A stretch of DNA of 64,000 nt, taken from NCBI RefSeq assembly GCF_009830945.1, contig NZ_VWVV01000024.1, forward strand, positions 54,108-118,107, in the 5' to 3' direction. Positions 1 through 8,254 of this stretch are shown one piece after another (positions within the stretch are counted from its first letter, which is position 1; each line of letters begins with the position of its first letter). This DNA comes from Nocardiopsis sp. FR4 (GTDB taxonomy: Bacteria > Actinomycetota > Actinomycetes > Streptosporangiales > Streptosporangiaceae). The position numbers and the translations under genes were made by a program. The notes under the pieces were generated by a model, which saw only the letters and a list, made by a program, of their open reading frames with translations, was not told the origin of the DNA and made no database searches.

Positions 1-1226
1 GCCCGGTACAGGCGCCCGCCGTGGGAGACCCGGTCCCCGCCGGTGTAGACCCGGTCCGGTGACCAGGCGGGTGCGTCGCACTCCGCCGGGTCGGAGGGGC
101 CGGCGGTGGGCTCGGGGGTGGGACCGGTCGGCGGAACCCCGCCCTCGCGGACGCGCTCGCGGATCCACTCCCCCGCCGGTTTGAGGGAGTCCGTGCCGGC
201 CCAGGGGCCGCCCGCGGCGCAGGTACCGGGTTCGAAGACGGCACCGGAGCGGAAGTCGTCGGAGTAGTTCCAGTTCACCCAGCTGATCTGGTACTCGGCC
301 ATGAGGTCGAGGTAGGCCTGCGCGGAGGCGAGGTCGTTCGGGCCGTCGCCGGTGGCCTCCTGTGTGCCGAACTCGGTGACGAACAGCGGCAGCTCCCGCG
401 CCGCGGCCCGCAGGCCCTCCCGGTGGAAGCCGCCGTGCGAGGCCGCGTAGAAGTGGAAGACGTACATGATGTTGTCGGCGTCGACCGGGTCGGCGGTGAT
501 CTCGGTGTGGTCGGAGCCCTCCGACAGGCCCAGGGAGGACCAGCCGCGGGTGCCGACCAGGACGACGGCCTCGGGGTCCCGTGCCCGCACGACCGGGATG
601 ATCTCCTCGGCGTAGCTCCTGATCGACGCCCAGGACACGCCGTTGGGCTCGTTGGCGATCTCGTACAGGACGTTGTCCTTGTCGGCGTGCGCGGCGGCCA
701 CCTCGCTGAAGAAGGCACGGGCGAGCTCGGTGTTGTGGTTGGGGTCTCCCGGGGTGAGCATGTGCCAGTCGACGATGACGTACATGCCCCGCGCGGTGCC
801 CTCCTCGACGAGTTCGTGGACCCGGTCGGTGAAGCCGCCCGGGTCGGTCTCGTAGCCGCCCTCCTGGACGTACATGGACACGCGCAGCACGTCGGCGCCC
901 CAGTCGTGGGCGAGCGCGTCCAGGGAGCCGTCGGTGAGGCAGTCTCCGTACCACTGCAGGCCGTGCGAGCTCATGCCGGTCAGCTGGACGGCCCGGCCGC
1001 TCTCGTCGCACAGCCGCAGGCCGCACACGCGCAGCTGGCCGTGGGCCTCCACGGGGGTGGCGGCGGACGAGGCGGGGGCAGGGGCCTCCGCGGCGGCCGG
1101 GGAGGCTCCGCCCGGAGCGCGCACGGGGCCCAGGGCGACCAGGGCCAGGGCGGCGAGGAGCGCGCACGCGAGGGCGAGGGCGGCGCGGACGCGGCCGGCG
1201 CGTGCGGGTACGGGGGGTGGGGCCAC
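1..1226 (-). CDS. Secreted GH5 cellulase with C-terminal CBM5/12-type module (3' end outside window)
   Basis: Endo-1,4-beta-glucanase-type glycoside hydrolase, predicted to be exported and to cut cellulose or related beta-glucans. The reading frame runs off the window, so about 408 residues are visible. The GTG start has GGAGGA six bases upstream. Residues 1-45 form a basic then hydrophobic Ala/Leu-rich signal peptide. The catalytic barrel follows, with the GH5 acid/base motif NEP (Glu193) and nucleophile motif TEFG (Glu285). A Pro/Gly/Thr linker near 364-382 leads into a domain with the PAW-S-x-x-x-x-Y-x-x-G-D-x-V pattern of CBM5/12 binding modules, cut off by the window edge. Motif order and spacing are seen; the exact substrate is inferred. 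Confidence 0.93.
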   Translation of the reverse strand, partial: MAPPPVPARAGRVRAALALACALLAALALVALGPVRAPGGASPAAAEAPAPASSAATPVEAHGQLRVCGLRLCDESGRAVQLTGMSSHGLQWYGDCLTDGSLDALAHDWGADVLRVSMYVQEGGYETDPGGFTDRVHELVEEGTARGMYVIVDWHMLTPGDPNHNTELARAFFSEVAAAHADKDNVLYEIANEPNGVSWASIRSYAEEIIPVVRARDPEAVVLVGTRGWSSLGLSEGSDHTEITADPVDADNIMYVFHFYAASHGGFHREGLRAAARELPLFVTEFGTQEATGDGPNDLASAQAYLDLMAEYQISWVNWNYSDDFRSGAVFEPGTCAAGGPWAGTDSLKPAGEWIRERVREGGVPPTGPTPEPTAGPSDPAECDAPAWSPDRVYTGGDRVSHGGRLYR

Positions 1227-1457
1227 GGTGTCCTCCGACGGGTGGCGGCGCGGCGCCGCCCGCGTGGCCGCGCCGAACCGGAAGGATTCTTTCCTGTGAT
1301 CGGCAACCTAGACTCGCGGCCACGGAGGGGCAATCCCCCCAACGGAACGCGTCGGCGGCCCGCTCCGGGAGCCAGGCCACCGTGGGAGCGGGGACGCGCG
1401 GGTGCCGCGGGACGCACACGGCCGAGTGCGCCCCGGGGCCCGAGGGCGGGGAGGTCC

Positions 1458-1628
1458 TCAGACGGGTTCGGGCTCGGGATCGGGTCCGGGCGGTTCGGGG
1501 AGGGGACCCGGGCCGGGCGGTTCGGGCTCCGGTACCGGCTCCGGCGGGGGCATCGGGGTCGGCGGGAACGGGTCCGGCGGCATCGGGTCGGGCTGGCGCA
1601 GGGTGCCGTCACGGCTGCGTGTGTGCAT
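1458..1628 (-). CDS. 56-residue proline/glutamate-rich peptide
   Basis: Small ORF starting ATG with GGTGAGGAG just upstream. After about 12 ordinary residues the rest is a run of Pro, Glu, Asp and Gly with PEP and PPGP repeats, with no signal peptide or membrane segment. It lies 68 bases downstream of the LLM oxidoreductase on the same strand and could be co-transcribed. I do not recognise a family. The good ribosome site favours a real gene, but low-complexity GC-rich sequence often gives spurious ORFs. Confidence 0.5.
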   Translation of the reverse strand: MHTRSRDGTLRQPDPMPPDPFPPTPMPPPEPVPEPEPPGPGPLPEPPGPDPEPEPV

Positions 1629-1696
1629 GTCTCTCCTCACCTTTCCTCTTCCGGTGTCCTGCTGTGTCCGGGAACGGTGCGCGGCGCACCGCCGGT

Positions 1697-2662
1697 TCAG
1701 GCCTCGGCGCGCAGCCGGGGCAGGACCTCGCGGGCGTAGAAGTCGAAGAAACCCTCCTGGTCGTCGCCGACCTGGCAGACGTAGACCTCGTCCACACCGG
1801 CCTCCAGGTAGGGGCGGAAGGCCGCCACGTGCGCCTCGGGGTCGGGTCCGCAGGTGATCTGCCCGGCCACCATCTCCTCGGTGACCAGTTCCTCGGTGAG
1901 CTGCTCGAAGTGGCGCGGCAGGGGCAGCAGTTGGGGCGCCTCGCCCGTCAGCGCCTCGTTGGGCCACCGCTCGCGGGCCACCCGCCGGGCCTCCTCCTCG
2001 GTGGGCGCCCAGCAGACCTTGAGCCCGCCCTGGACGGGTTTGCCGTCACCGCCCCCGGCGCGGAAGCCCTCGATGGTCTCCTGGCTTGGCGCCACCTGGA
2101 TGAGGCCGTCGGCCTCCCGGGCGGCGAGGCCCACCGCCTTGGGGCCGAACGCGGACATGTAGACCCTGGGCGGTTCCTCCGGCAGGGTGTACAGGCGCGC
2201 GGTGTCGACCTCGTAGTGCTCCCCCCTGTGGGTGACGAGCTTGCCCGTCCACAGCTTGCGCATCACCTCCAGGGCCTCCTCCAGCATCGACAGCCTGCGG
2301 GCGGCGGGCGGCCAGGGCTGGCCGAGGATGTGCTCGTTGAGGGCCTCTCCGGTGCCCACACCCAGGATGAACCCGCCCCGGACCATCGACGCGGAGGTGG
2401 CGGCGGCCTGTGCGACCACCGCGGGGTGCACGCGCGTGGTCGGGCAGGTCACGGCCGTGGTGACCGGCAGGGACGTCACCTGGCCGATGGCGCCGACCAC
2501 CGACCACACGAAGGGGCTCTGCCCCTGCGCGTCCAGCCAGGGGTGGTAGTGGTCGGAGATCCACAGGGCCTCGAACCCGGCGGCCTCCGCGGCCCTGGCC
2601 TGGCGCACCAGCTCCTGGGGGCCGTGCTCCTCACTGGCGAGAAAGTATCCGAAGCGCGTCAC
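1697..2662 (-). CDS. LLM-class F420-dependent oxidoreductase
   Basis: 321 residues, a luciferase-like TIM-barrel flavin/F420 enzyme. The N-terminus MTRFGYFLASEE, the WISDHYHPW segment near residue 37 and the later LGVGTGEALNEH segment match the F420-dependent glucose-6-phosphate-dehydrogenase-like (TIGR03557) branch. Starts GTG, preceded by GGGGGGAG. It probably moves hydride between reduced F420 and an unknown substrate in the cytosol. The upstream SDR gene is separated by a perfect 34-bp palindrome, so this gene is probably transcribed separately. Substrate cannot be told from sequence. Confidence 0.9.
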   Translation of the reverse strand: MTRFGYFLASEEHGPQELVRQARAAEAAGFEALWISDHYHPWLDAQGQSPFVWSVVGAIGQVTSLPVTTAVTCPTTRVHPAVVAQAAATSASMVRGGFILGVGTGEALNEHILGQPWPPAARRLSMLEEALEVMRKLWTGKLVTHRGEHYEVDTARLYTLPEEPPRVYMSAFGPKAVGLAAREADGLIQVAPSQETIEGFRAGGGDGKPVQGGLKVCWAPTEEEARRVARERWPNEALTGEAPQLLPLPRHFEQLTEELVTEEMVAGQITCGPDPEAHVAAFRPYLEAGVDEVYVCQVGDDQEGFFDFYAREVLPRLRAEA

Positions 2663-2709
2663 GTACCGCTCCCCCCGTTTCCCGTCGCTGCTTCCTCCCG
2701 CGGACGCTC

Positions 2710-2743
2710 CGCCCCCGGGGCGGTCCGGACCGCCCCGGGGGCG
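2710..2743. terminator. Perfect 34-bp GC palindrome after the SDR gene
   Basis: Two 17-bp arms meet without a loop four bases after the stop codon of the SDR gene at 2747. No T-tract follows, as is common for actinobacterial terminators. Position and symmetry suggest transcription termination or mRNA 3'-end protection. Confidence 0.6.
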
Positions 2744-2746
2744 CGT

Positions 2747-3901
2747 TCACCCCTGCCCGGACCCGCCGTCCTCGTGCGGCCCCTCGCCGCCCGGCCCCTG
2801 GTTGAGGCGTCGGCTGGCCCGCTCGTTGAGCCCGGTGACCAGTTTGACCGCCCGGTTGGCCGCGCCCGTGTCCGCCCGGCTGCCGGGCCGCTCCCCCGCC
2901 CCGTCGGGCGCGTCGGGCAGCAGCCGGTCCATGACGCCCATGAGGTTCTGGACCAGGGAGGGGCTCAGGCCCCGGGCGGCGATGGCCGCCCGGGCGAGCG
3001 GGGTGAGCACCACGTGGCTGCGCCCGCGCGCGGCCCCCTCCACGATCCGGGAGGCCGCGCGCGGGGCGTTCACCGAGACCAGGGGCAGGCCCGCCCCCAA
3101 GGAGAACCAGGTGTACTCCCGCTCGGGGTCTCCCGAGAACACGGCGGCCTTGTGCGAGCCGGTGCGCATCAGGCCCGGTACGACGGTGGTGACCCGCACG
3201 CCCCGCTCCGCCAGCTCTCCGCCCAGCCCCTCCGACAGGGCGACCTCGGCGAACTTGGCGCAGGAGTAGGGCAGCAGATGCGGCACGCTCAGGTAACCGC
3301 CGATGGAGGTGATGGTGACCAGGGACCCGCGGGTGCGCTCCAGCGGGCCGAGCGCGGCCCGCGAGATGCGCAGGGGAGCCCAGAACATCGTCTCCATGGC
3401 GTCGCGGAAGTGCTCCTCGGAGAGCACCTCCTGCGGTCCGACCTGGATGATCCCGGCGTTGTTGACGACGAAGTCCAGGCGGCCGAAGACCTCGGCGGCC
3501 TCCTCCACCAGGCTCGCGACCCGCTCCGGGTCGCGGATGTCGCACTCGATGCCGTGGGCGCGCACGCCCCGGGCCTCCAGGTCCGCCACCGCCCGGTCGA
3601 GTTCGTCCCGGTCACGCGCGCAGATCACCACCGAGGTGCCGCGCGAGCCGAATTCGCGGGCCATCTGCAGGCCCAGTCCGCGCGAGCCGCCGGTGATGAG
3701 CGCGACCCGGCCGGGCAGCCGGGTGGTCCGGGGCCGTCCGGCCAGCGCCGCGGCGCCCACGCCCGCGAGGGCTCCGGTCGCGGCCCAGGCCGCCGTCCCG
3801 CCGCGGCGGCGCCGGGGCGGGGGTTCGGGCTCGTCCCTGTTCCTCAGTCGCGACACCGCCCAGCCCGCGACGGCCAGGGCCAGGGATGTCTTGCCGCGCA
3901 T
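2747..3901 (-). CDS. SDR-family oxidoreductase with N-terminal membrane segment
   Basis: 384 residues. A basic/hydrophobic N-terminus with one or two possible membrane segments (about residues 5-18 and 36-55) precedes a classical SDR Rossmann domain: TGGSRGLG at 70-77, NNAG at 147-150, and the catalytic pair Tyr212/Lys216 (YSCAK). NAD(P)-dependent oxidation or reduction is expected; the substrate is unknown. I chose ATG 3901 over the adjacent GTG 3904 because a 19-codon upstream ORF ends in TGATG on this ATG, which suggests translational coupling. A SigB-like promoter sits about 110 bases upstream, so this is probably a stress-induced gene. Confidence 0.88.
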   Translation of the reverse strand: MRGKTSLALAVAGWAVSRLRNRDEPEPPPRRRRGGTAAWAATGALAGVGAAALAGRPRTTRLPGRVALITGGSRGLGLQMAREFGSRGTSVVICARDRDELDRAVADLEARGVRAHGIECDIRDPERVASLVEEAAEVFGRLDFVVNNAGIIQVGPQEVLSEEHFRDAMETMFWAPLRISRAALGPLERTRGSLVTITSIGGYLSVPHLLPYSCAKFAEVALSEGLGGELAERGVRVTTVVPGLMRTGSHKAAVFSGDPEREYTWFSLGAGLPLVSVNAPRAASRIVEGAARGRSHVVLTPLARAAIAARGLSPSLVQNLMGVMDRLLPDAPDGAGERPGSRADTGAANRAVKLVTGLNERASRRLNQGPGGEGPHEDGGSGQG

Positions 3902-3960
3902 CACCGGCCGCTCCGTCCGTCGTGTCCGCGGGTCAGGTGCGCGGTAGGTGCCACCGCCAT
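3901..3960 (-). CDS. 19-residue upstream leader ORF, coupled to the SDR gene
   Basis: ATG at 3960 with GGGAG eight bases upstream. It reads 19 sense codons and stops in a TGATG overlap with the SDR start. It lies downstream of the GGGTAG promoter element, so it would be on the mRNA. Its role may be only to load ribosomes onto the SDR start. The peptide has no recognisable motif. Confidence 0.35.
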   Translation of the reverse strand: MAVAPTAHLTRGHDGRSGR

Positions 3961-4006
3961 GTCACTCCCTGTGCGTCGAACGTTCCAGGGGGATGTGGGT
4001 GTACGG

Positions 4007-4031
4007 CTACCCGGGCGGCCCCGCCGGAAAC
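4007..4031 (-). promoter_or_regulatory. SigB-like stress promoter of the SDR gene
   Basis: On the minus strand GTTTC (4031-4027) is followed after 14 bases by GGGTAG (4012-4007). This matches the GTTT-N14-16-GGGTA consensus known for actinobacterial SigB/SigF/SigH-type stress sigma factors. The predicted transcript would include the 19-codon leader and the SDR gene. The GGGTAGCCGTAC core is repeated exactly in front of the gene at 4643-4999. Confidence 0.6.
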
Positions 4032-4107
4032 GGCGCGTGCCCGCCCGGGCGCGTACCGGGTCCGCCCCCGGGTCGGCTCCCGTCCGGGCGCGCGGCCCCG
4101 GAGTCGC

Positions 4108-4506
4108 TCAGGCCCCGCTGCCGACGAGCTCGCGTACGTCGCGGGGCAGGGCCTGGCGGACCCTGTCCATGATCTCGCCGGTGGTGGCCTCGTCCAGGAC
4201 CTCGAACACCGCGCGGGTGCTGTGCGAGGCCTGGGGCTCGTCGCTGTGCGCGCGCTGGGCCACCCGGCTGAGGAACTCCGGGGCGTCGAAGGCCTCGGCG
4301 CCCGGCCCCTGCTCGGTCTGGCGGGTCATCCGGCGCACGTTCTCCCCGATCCCCCGCGGCAGCTGGGCGGCCAGGTCGTCGCCGAGCCCGGGGTCGACCC
4401 GCTCGGCGAGGGTCTCCAGCGTCGCCCGGGTGGCCTCCTCGGCGGCGCCGCGGCTGTCCAGGCGGGCACGGGCCTGCACCTGCCCGATGAAGGCGTCGTG
4501 CCGCAT
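4108..4506 (-). CDS. DUF2267 domain protein
   Basis: 132 residues, mostly helical, with the MRHDAFIGQVQARARL opening of DUF2267 proteins and the later QLPRGIGENVRR and ELVGSG segments. Cytosolic; biochemical function unknown, though the family often sits with stress-response genes, as here. ATG 4506 was preferred to ATG 4515 because AGGGG is then at normal distance and the family N-terminus begins at MRHD. No GGGTAG promoter was found directly in front. Confidence 0.85.
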   Translation of the reverse strand: MRHDAFIGQVQARARLDSRGAAEEATRATLETLAERVDPGLGDDLAAQLPRGIGENVRRMTRQTEQGPGAEAFDAPEFLSRVAQRAHSDEPQASHSTRAVFEVLDEATTGEIMDRVRQALPRDVRELVGSGA

Positions 4507-4642
4507 GGTCCTCATCCCCTTCCACTCACTCTGGCTCGGTCCCGCGGCACGCGCGGGACGGACCGGACGGTCCGCGGCGCGGGTGCGGGGTACCGCTCGG
4601 ATGGACGGCCCGGTCGGGACCGGGAGGCGGAGGCGCTCCGCC

Positions 4643-4999
4643 TCACTGGCCGCCGGGCTGGTAGTCGCCCTTGGGCTTGGCGGGCTGGTTGGGCACGCCG
4701 TGCGGCGGCGGGCTGGAGGCGGGGGCCGCGGTGTCGGTGCTCACCGGGGAGCCGCCGGTCGGCGGTCCGGGCCGCTCGGGTTGGAAGTCCTGGGAGCCCT
4801 CGGAGGGCTCCGCCCCCTGCTCCAGGTCGTGCAGCCGGTGGCGCAGCAGTTCCAGGACGTTGACGCGGTTGGCGTGGCTCTCCTCGTAACCGATGAGCTG
4901 GCGCATCTGCTCGGCGTCGAGTGAGCGGACACGGTGCTGCAGCGTCCCGACCGGGAGTCCCTCGTATCCCTCGATCGGGGGTGTGGTCTCGTGGTGCAT
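4643..4999 (-). CDS. Short conserved actinobacterial protein (DUF8129-like), stress promoter
   Basis: 118 residues. The N-terminal half contains a helical core with LPVGTLQHRVRSLD and YEESHANRVNVLELL, like a small actinobacterial domain I associate with DUF8129. The C-terminal half is Pro/Gly/Ser-rich and probably disordered. The ORF is open further upstream, but ATG 4999 has GGGAGC upstream and starts where the conserved part begins. No enzymatic motif. A strong GTTT-N16-GGGTAG promoter lies about 53 bases upstream. Function unknown. Confidence 0.78.
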   Translation of the reverse strand: MHHETTPPIEGYEGLPVGTLQHRVRSLDAEQMRQLIGYEESHANRVNVLELLRHRLHDLEQGAEPSEGSQDFQPERPGPPTGGSPVSTDTAAPASSPPPHGVPNQPAKPKGDYQPGGQ

Positions 5000-5051
5000 C
5001 GACGTTCGCTCCCGTTCTGTCCTGTACGGAGTTGGGGGTGTAGGGGTACGG

Positions 5052-5077
5052 CTACCCGCCACTCCGGACGGGAAAAC
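5052..5077 (-). promoter_or_regulatory. SigB-like stress promoter
   Basis: GTTTTC (5077-5072) and GGGTAG (5057-5052) are separated by 14 bases on the minus strand. The start point would fall near 5044, giving a leader of about 45 bases before ATG 4999. Nothing else is recognisable in the remainder of the gap up to 5328. Confidence 0.62.
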
Positions 5078-5328
5078 GGCAGGTGGACGCCGGGGGACGG
5101 GTGTCCGCGCGGTCGCCGTTCCCGGCCGGGCGGGCGGGGGAGGCGACGCGGGGCCGTTGATCGGCGCGCCCCTCGGGAGTAACGTCGGCGCGTGGCCTGC
5201 CCCCCGTACGCCGCGCGTGCCGCTGTCAAGCGCGACGGCGCCCTCCCCTTCCCCCTCCCCCGCACAGCCCGGACCGCCGCCCCGTGCGCTGACCGGGCCA
5301 CCCTCCCCCTTCCCGACCGGACCCCGCC

Positions 5329-8193
5329 GTGACGGCGCCGCTGTCGCGTGCGCGGCTGCTGGGCTACGGGGTGGGGTCGGTGGGCACCGGCGTCTTCTCC
5401 GCCCTGCCCGGCCTGCTGCTCCTGTACTACCTGACCGACGTGCTCGGGGTCACCGCGGGCCTGGCCGGGCTGGTCCTGGTGCTGCCCAAGGTCTGGGACA
5501 TGCTCGTCGACCCGGTCATCGGGGTGGTCAGCGACGCCGAGGCCGTGCGCACCGGCCGCCGGACGCGGCTCATGCTCTGCGGGGCTCTCTGCCTGCCGGT
5601 GCTGTTCGCCGCCGTGTTCGCGGTGCCCGCGCTGCCCCCCGTGTGGTCGGCGGTGTGGGCGGGGTGCGCGTTCGTGCTGGCGACCACGGCGTTCAACCTG
5701 TTCCAGGTGCCCTACGTCGCCCTGCCCGCGGAGATCAGTCCGCGCCGGGACCAGCGCGCGCGGGCCATGTCCTGGCGGGTGGTGTGCCTGACCCTGGGCG
5801 TCCTGGCCGCGGGCGGTCTGGCCCCGGCGCTCGTGGAGGCCGCCGGCGGGGGCCGTCCGGGCCACCTGGTGATGGGGGCGGTGATCGGGCTGGTGCTGGG
5901 CACGGCGATGACCGCCGCCACCCTGGGCACCCGGTGGATCTCCAGCCGCCCCGGGCCGGACACACTGGGCCCGCTGGCCGCCCTGCGCGCGGCACGCGGC
6001 AACCGGGCGTTCTTCCGGCTGGTCGCCGCGTTCGCCCCGCAGGCGCTGGCGGTGGCGGTCATGCTGGCCGCCGCCCCCTACGTGGCCGCCCACCTCCTGG
6101 GCGCCTACGGGCTGACCTCGGCCATGTTCGCGTGCGTGGTCGGCCCCAGTCTGCTGGCGGTGCCCCTCTGGGCGCGGGCGGCCCGCCGGTTCGGGACGGT
6201 GCGCTGCTACCTGGCGGCGACGGTCGCCATGACCGGCGCGGCCCTGCTGCTCCTGCCCGGGGTCCTGGTCGGCTCGGCCGCGCCCGTGCTCGCGGGGACC
6301 GCCCTGGTCGGCGCGGGTTACGCCGGGCTGCAGCTGCTGCCGCTGGCGCTGCTGCCCGAGACCGTGCGCGCCGACGCCGGGCGCAGCGGACAGGCCCAGG
6401 CGGGCACGTTCACCGGGATGTGGACCGGCCTGGAGACCGGCGCGATGGCGCTGGGGCCGGGGCTGTTCGCGGCCGTGCTGGAGCTGACCGCGTTCCGCCC
6501 CTCCACCGCCGCCGAGGCGGTCGCGCAGCCCGCGAGCGCACTGGCCGGCATCGGCGCGGGCTTCTGCGTGCTGCCCGCCGCGCTGTTCCTGGCGAGCCTG
6601 GTCCCGCTGCTGGCCCTGCGCCGCCTGCTCCCCGACCCGGAGGCCGGCTCCGCACCCGGCCCGGGCCCCTCGCCGTCCCACCCGCCGCCTCGCCGACCGG
6701 CCCCGGTGCGTCCAGCACCCCACACCACCCCGGAGACCACAGTGCTTCCTGAGTCCGGACGCTCCACCGAGGACCTGCTCGCCGAGCTCGCCCGCCTGAG
6801 GGAGGACGACCTGCCCCTGCGCGAGGGACGGGTCGCCGCCTACGTGTACGACCACGGCCGCCCCCGGGTGCGCGAGGCAGGGCACCGGGCCTACATGGAG
6901 ATGGTGGAGGTCAACGGACTCGACCCCACCGCCTTCCCCAGCACCGTCGCCCTGGAGCGGCGGGTGGTGGGCGCGGTCGCCTCCGTCCTGGGCGGCGACG
7001 GGACCACTCCGGGGATCTTCACCAGCGGCGGCACCGAGTCGATCATGCTGGCGGTCAAGGCCGCCCGCGACGCGCGTTCCGGCGGCGGCCCGGGCGGGAA
7101 GGCCGGCCGGGGGCGCGGCGAGGTGGTGCTGCCGGTGAGCGCGCACCCGGCGTTCCGCAAGGCCTGCCACTACCTGGGACTGGAAACGGTGACCGTTCCG
7201 GTGGACCCCGACAGCCTGCGCGCGCTGCCCGACGCCGTCGCGGGGGCTCTGTCCCCCCGGACCGCGCTGGTGGTGGCCTCGGCCCCGTCCTACCCCCACG
7301 GCGTGGTCGACCCCGTGGCCGGGATCGCCGCTCTGGCCGCCGAACGGGGCGTGCCCTGCCACGTGGACGCCTGCGTGGGCGGGTGGGTGCTGCCCTGGCT
7401 GGAACCGGGGCGGGTGCCCGCCTTCGACCTGTCGGTGCCCGGGGTCACCTCGCTCTCCTGCGACCTGCACAAGTACGGGTACGCGCCCAAGGGGGCCTCG
7501 GTGGTGCTGTTCGCCGACGAGGCGCTGCGCCGGGCCGCCTACTTCGCCAGCGCCGACTGGCCCGGGTACACGGTGGTCAACTCCACCGTGCAGAGCAGCA
7601 AGGGCGCCGGACCCCTGGCCGGGGCGTGGGCCACCCTGCACGCCCTGGGCGCCGAGGGTTACCGGGAGCTGGCCCGCGAGGCCATGGCCGCCGCGGACCG
7701 CCTCCGCGCGGGGGTGGCCGCGATCCCCGGGCTGCGGGTGCTGGGCGAGCCGGACGCGCCGCTGGTGGCGCTGGCCTCCGACGAGGTGGACGTGTTCGTG
7801 CTCGCCGACCGGGTGGCCGCCTCGGGCTGGTACCTGCAGCCGCAGCTGTCCTACGCGGGCCTGCCCGCCAACCTGCACCTGACCCTGACCGGGGTGTCGC
7901 TGGCCGGGGTCGAGGACCTGCTGCGGGTGCTGGCCGAGGCGGTCCCGGCGGTACGGGGGGCGCGCCCGCCGGTTCCGGAGGGGCTCGCCGAGGCGGTCGC
8001 CGGGCTGGACCTGTCCGCCCTGGACGACGCGGGGTTCGCCGCGCTGCTGGCCTCGGTGGGGGTGGCCCCGGGCGCGCCGGGCGGCTCGGGCACGGCTGTG
8101 GTCAACACGGTCCTGGACGGTCTGGCGCCCGCCGAGCGCGAGGCGCTGTTGGTGCGCTTCCTGTCCGCGCTGTACTCTCCGCACGCCGGTTGA
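5329..8193 (+). CDS. MFS (GPH-type) permease fused in frame to a PLP-dependent lyase/decarboxylase
   Basis: 954 residues with two unrelated halves. Residues 1 to about 445 form a 12-helix glycoside-pentoside-hexuronide-type permease, with the PKVWDMLVDPVIG motif near residue 50 (compare MelB). A Pro-rich linker follows (about 446-475). Residues 472-954 are a fold-type-I PLP enzyme resembling sphingosine-1-phosphate lyase or glutamate decarboxylase: GIFTSGGTES in the phosphate-binding region and CDLHKYGY with the likely PLP Lys715. An internal GTG at 6742 lies in frame with GGAG six bases before it, so the enzyme may also be made alone. The start is a GTG without a clear Shine-Dalgarno site. 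Substrate unknown; coupling of uptake and cleavage is inference. Confidence 0.85.
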   Translation: MTAPLSRARLLGYGVGSVGTGVFSALPGLLLLYYLTDVLGVTAGLAGLVLVLPKVWDMLVDPVIGVVSDAEAVRTGRRTRLMLCGALCLPVLFAAVFAVPALPPVWSAVWAGCAFVLATTAFNLFQVPYVALPAEISPRRDQRARAMSWRVVCLTLGVLAAGGLAPALVEAAGGGRPGHLVMGAVIGLVLGTAMTAATLGTRWISSRPGPDTLGPLAALRAARGNRAFFRLVAAFAPQALAVAVMLAAAPYVAAHLLGAYGLTSAMFACVVGPSLLAVPLWARAARRFGTVRCYLAATVAMTGAALLLLPGVLVGSAAPVLAGTALVGAGYAGLQLLPLALLPETVRADAGRSGQAQAGTFTGMWTGLETGAMALGPGLFAAVLELTAFRPSTAAEAVAQPASALAGIGAGFCVLPAALFLASLVPLLALRRLLPDPEAGSAPGPGPSPSHPPPRRPAPVRPAPHTTPETTVLPESGRSTEDLLAELARLREDDLPLREGRVAAYVYDHGRPRVREAGHRAYMEMVEVNGLDPTAFPSTVALERRVVGAVASVLGGDGTTPGIFTSGGTESIMLAVKAARDARSGGGPGGKAGRGRGEVVLPVSAHPAFRKACHYLGLETVTVPVDPDSLRALPDAVAGALSPRTALVVASAPSYPHGVVDPVAGIAALAAERGVPCHVDACVGGWVLPWLEPGRVPAFDLSVPGVTSLSCDLHKYGYAPKGASVVLFADEALRRAAYFASADWPGYTVVNSTVQSSKGAGPLAGAWATLHALGAEGYRELAREAMAAADRLRAGVAAIPGLRVLGEPDAPLVALASDEVDVFVLADRVAASGWYLQPQLSYAGLPANLHLTLTGVSLAGVEDLLRVLAEAVPAVRGARPPVPEGLAEAVAGLDLSALDDAGFAALLASVGVAPGAPGGSGTAVVNTVLDGLAPAEREALLVRFLSALYSPHAG
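6732..6744 (+). promoter_or_regulatory. Internal ribosome binding site and GTG inside the fusion ORF
   Basis: GGAG at 6732-6735, six bases, then GTG at 6742, in the same frame as the 5329 ORF. It falls exactly where the linker ends and the PLP-enzyme domain begins, so a separate 483-residue enzyme could be initiated here. Confidence 0.45.
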
Positions 8194-8254
8194 CCCCGCG
8201 GCAGCGCTCGAACCCGCGGGCACCGCGCACAGCCACCCGAGGAGAGAAGGACAC

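Noticed and set aside
2710..2743. Perfect palindromes (also 28922-28951) as insertion-sequence ends or phage attachment sites
   Set aside because: Each follows a stop codon directly and is not accompanied by a transposase, integrase or direct repeats; terminator function is simpler.
1202..4924. 1240-codon plus-strand open frame
   Set aside because: It lies antisense to well-supported genes, has no family resemblance, and long open frames on the opposite strand are expected at this GC content.
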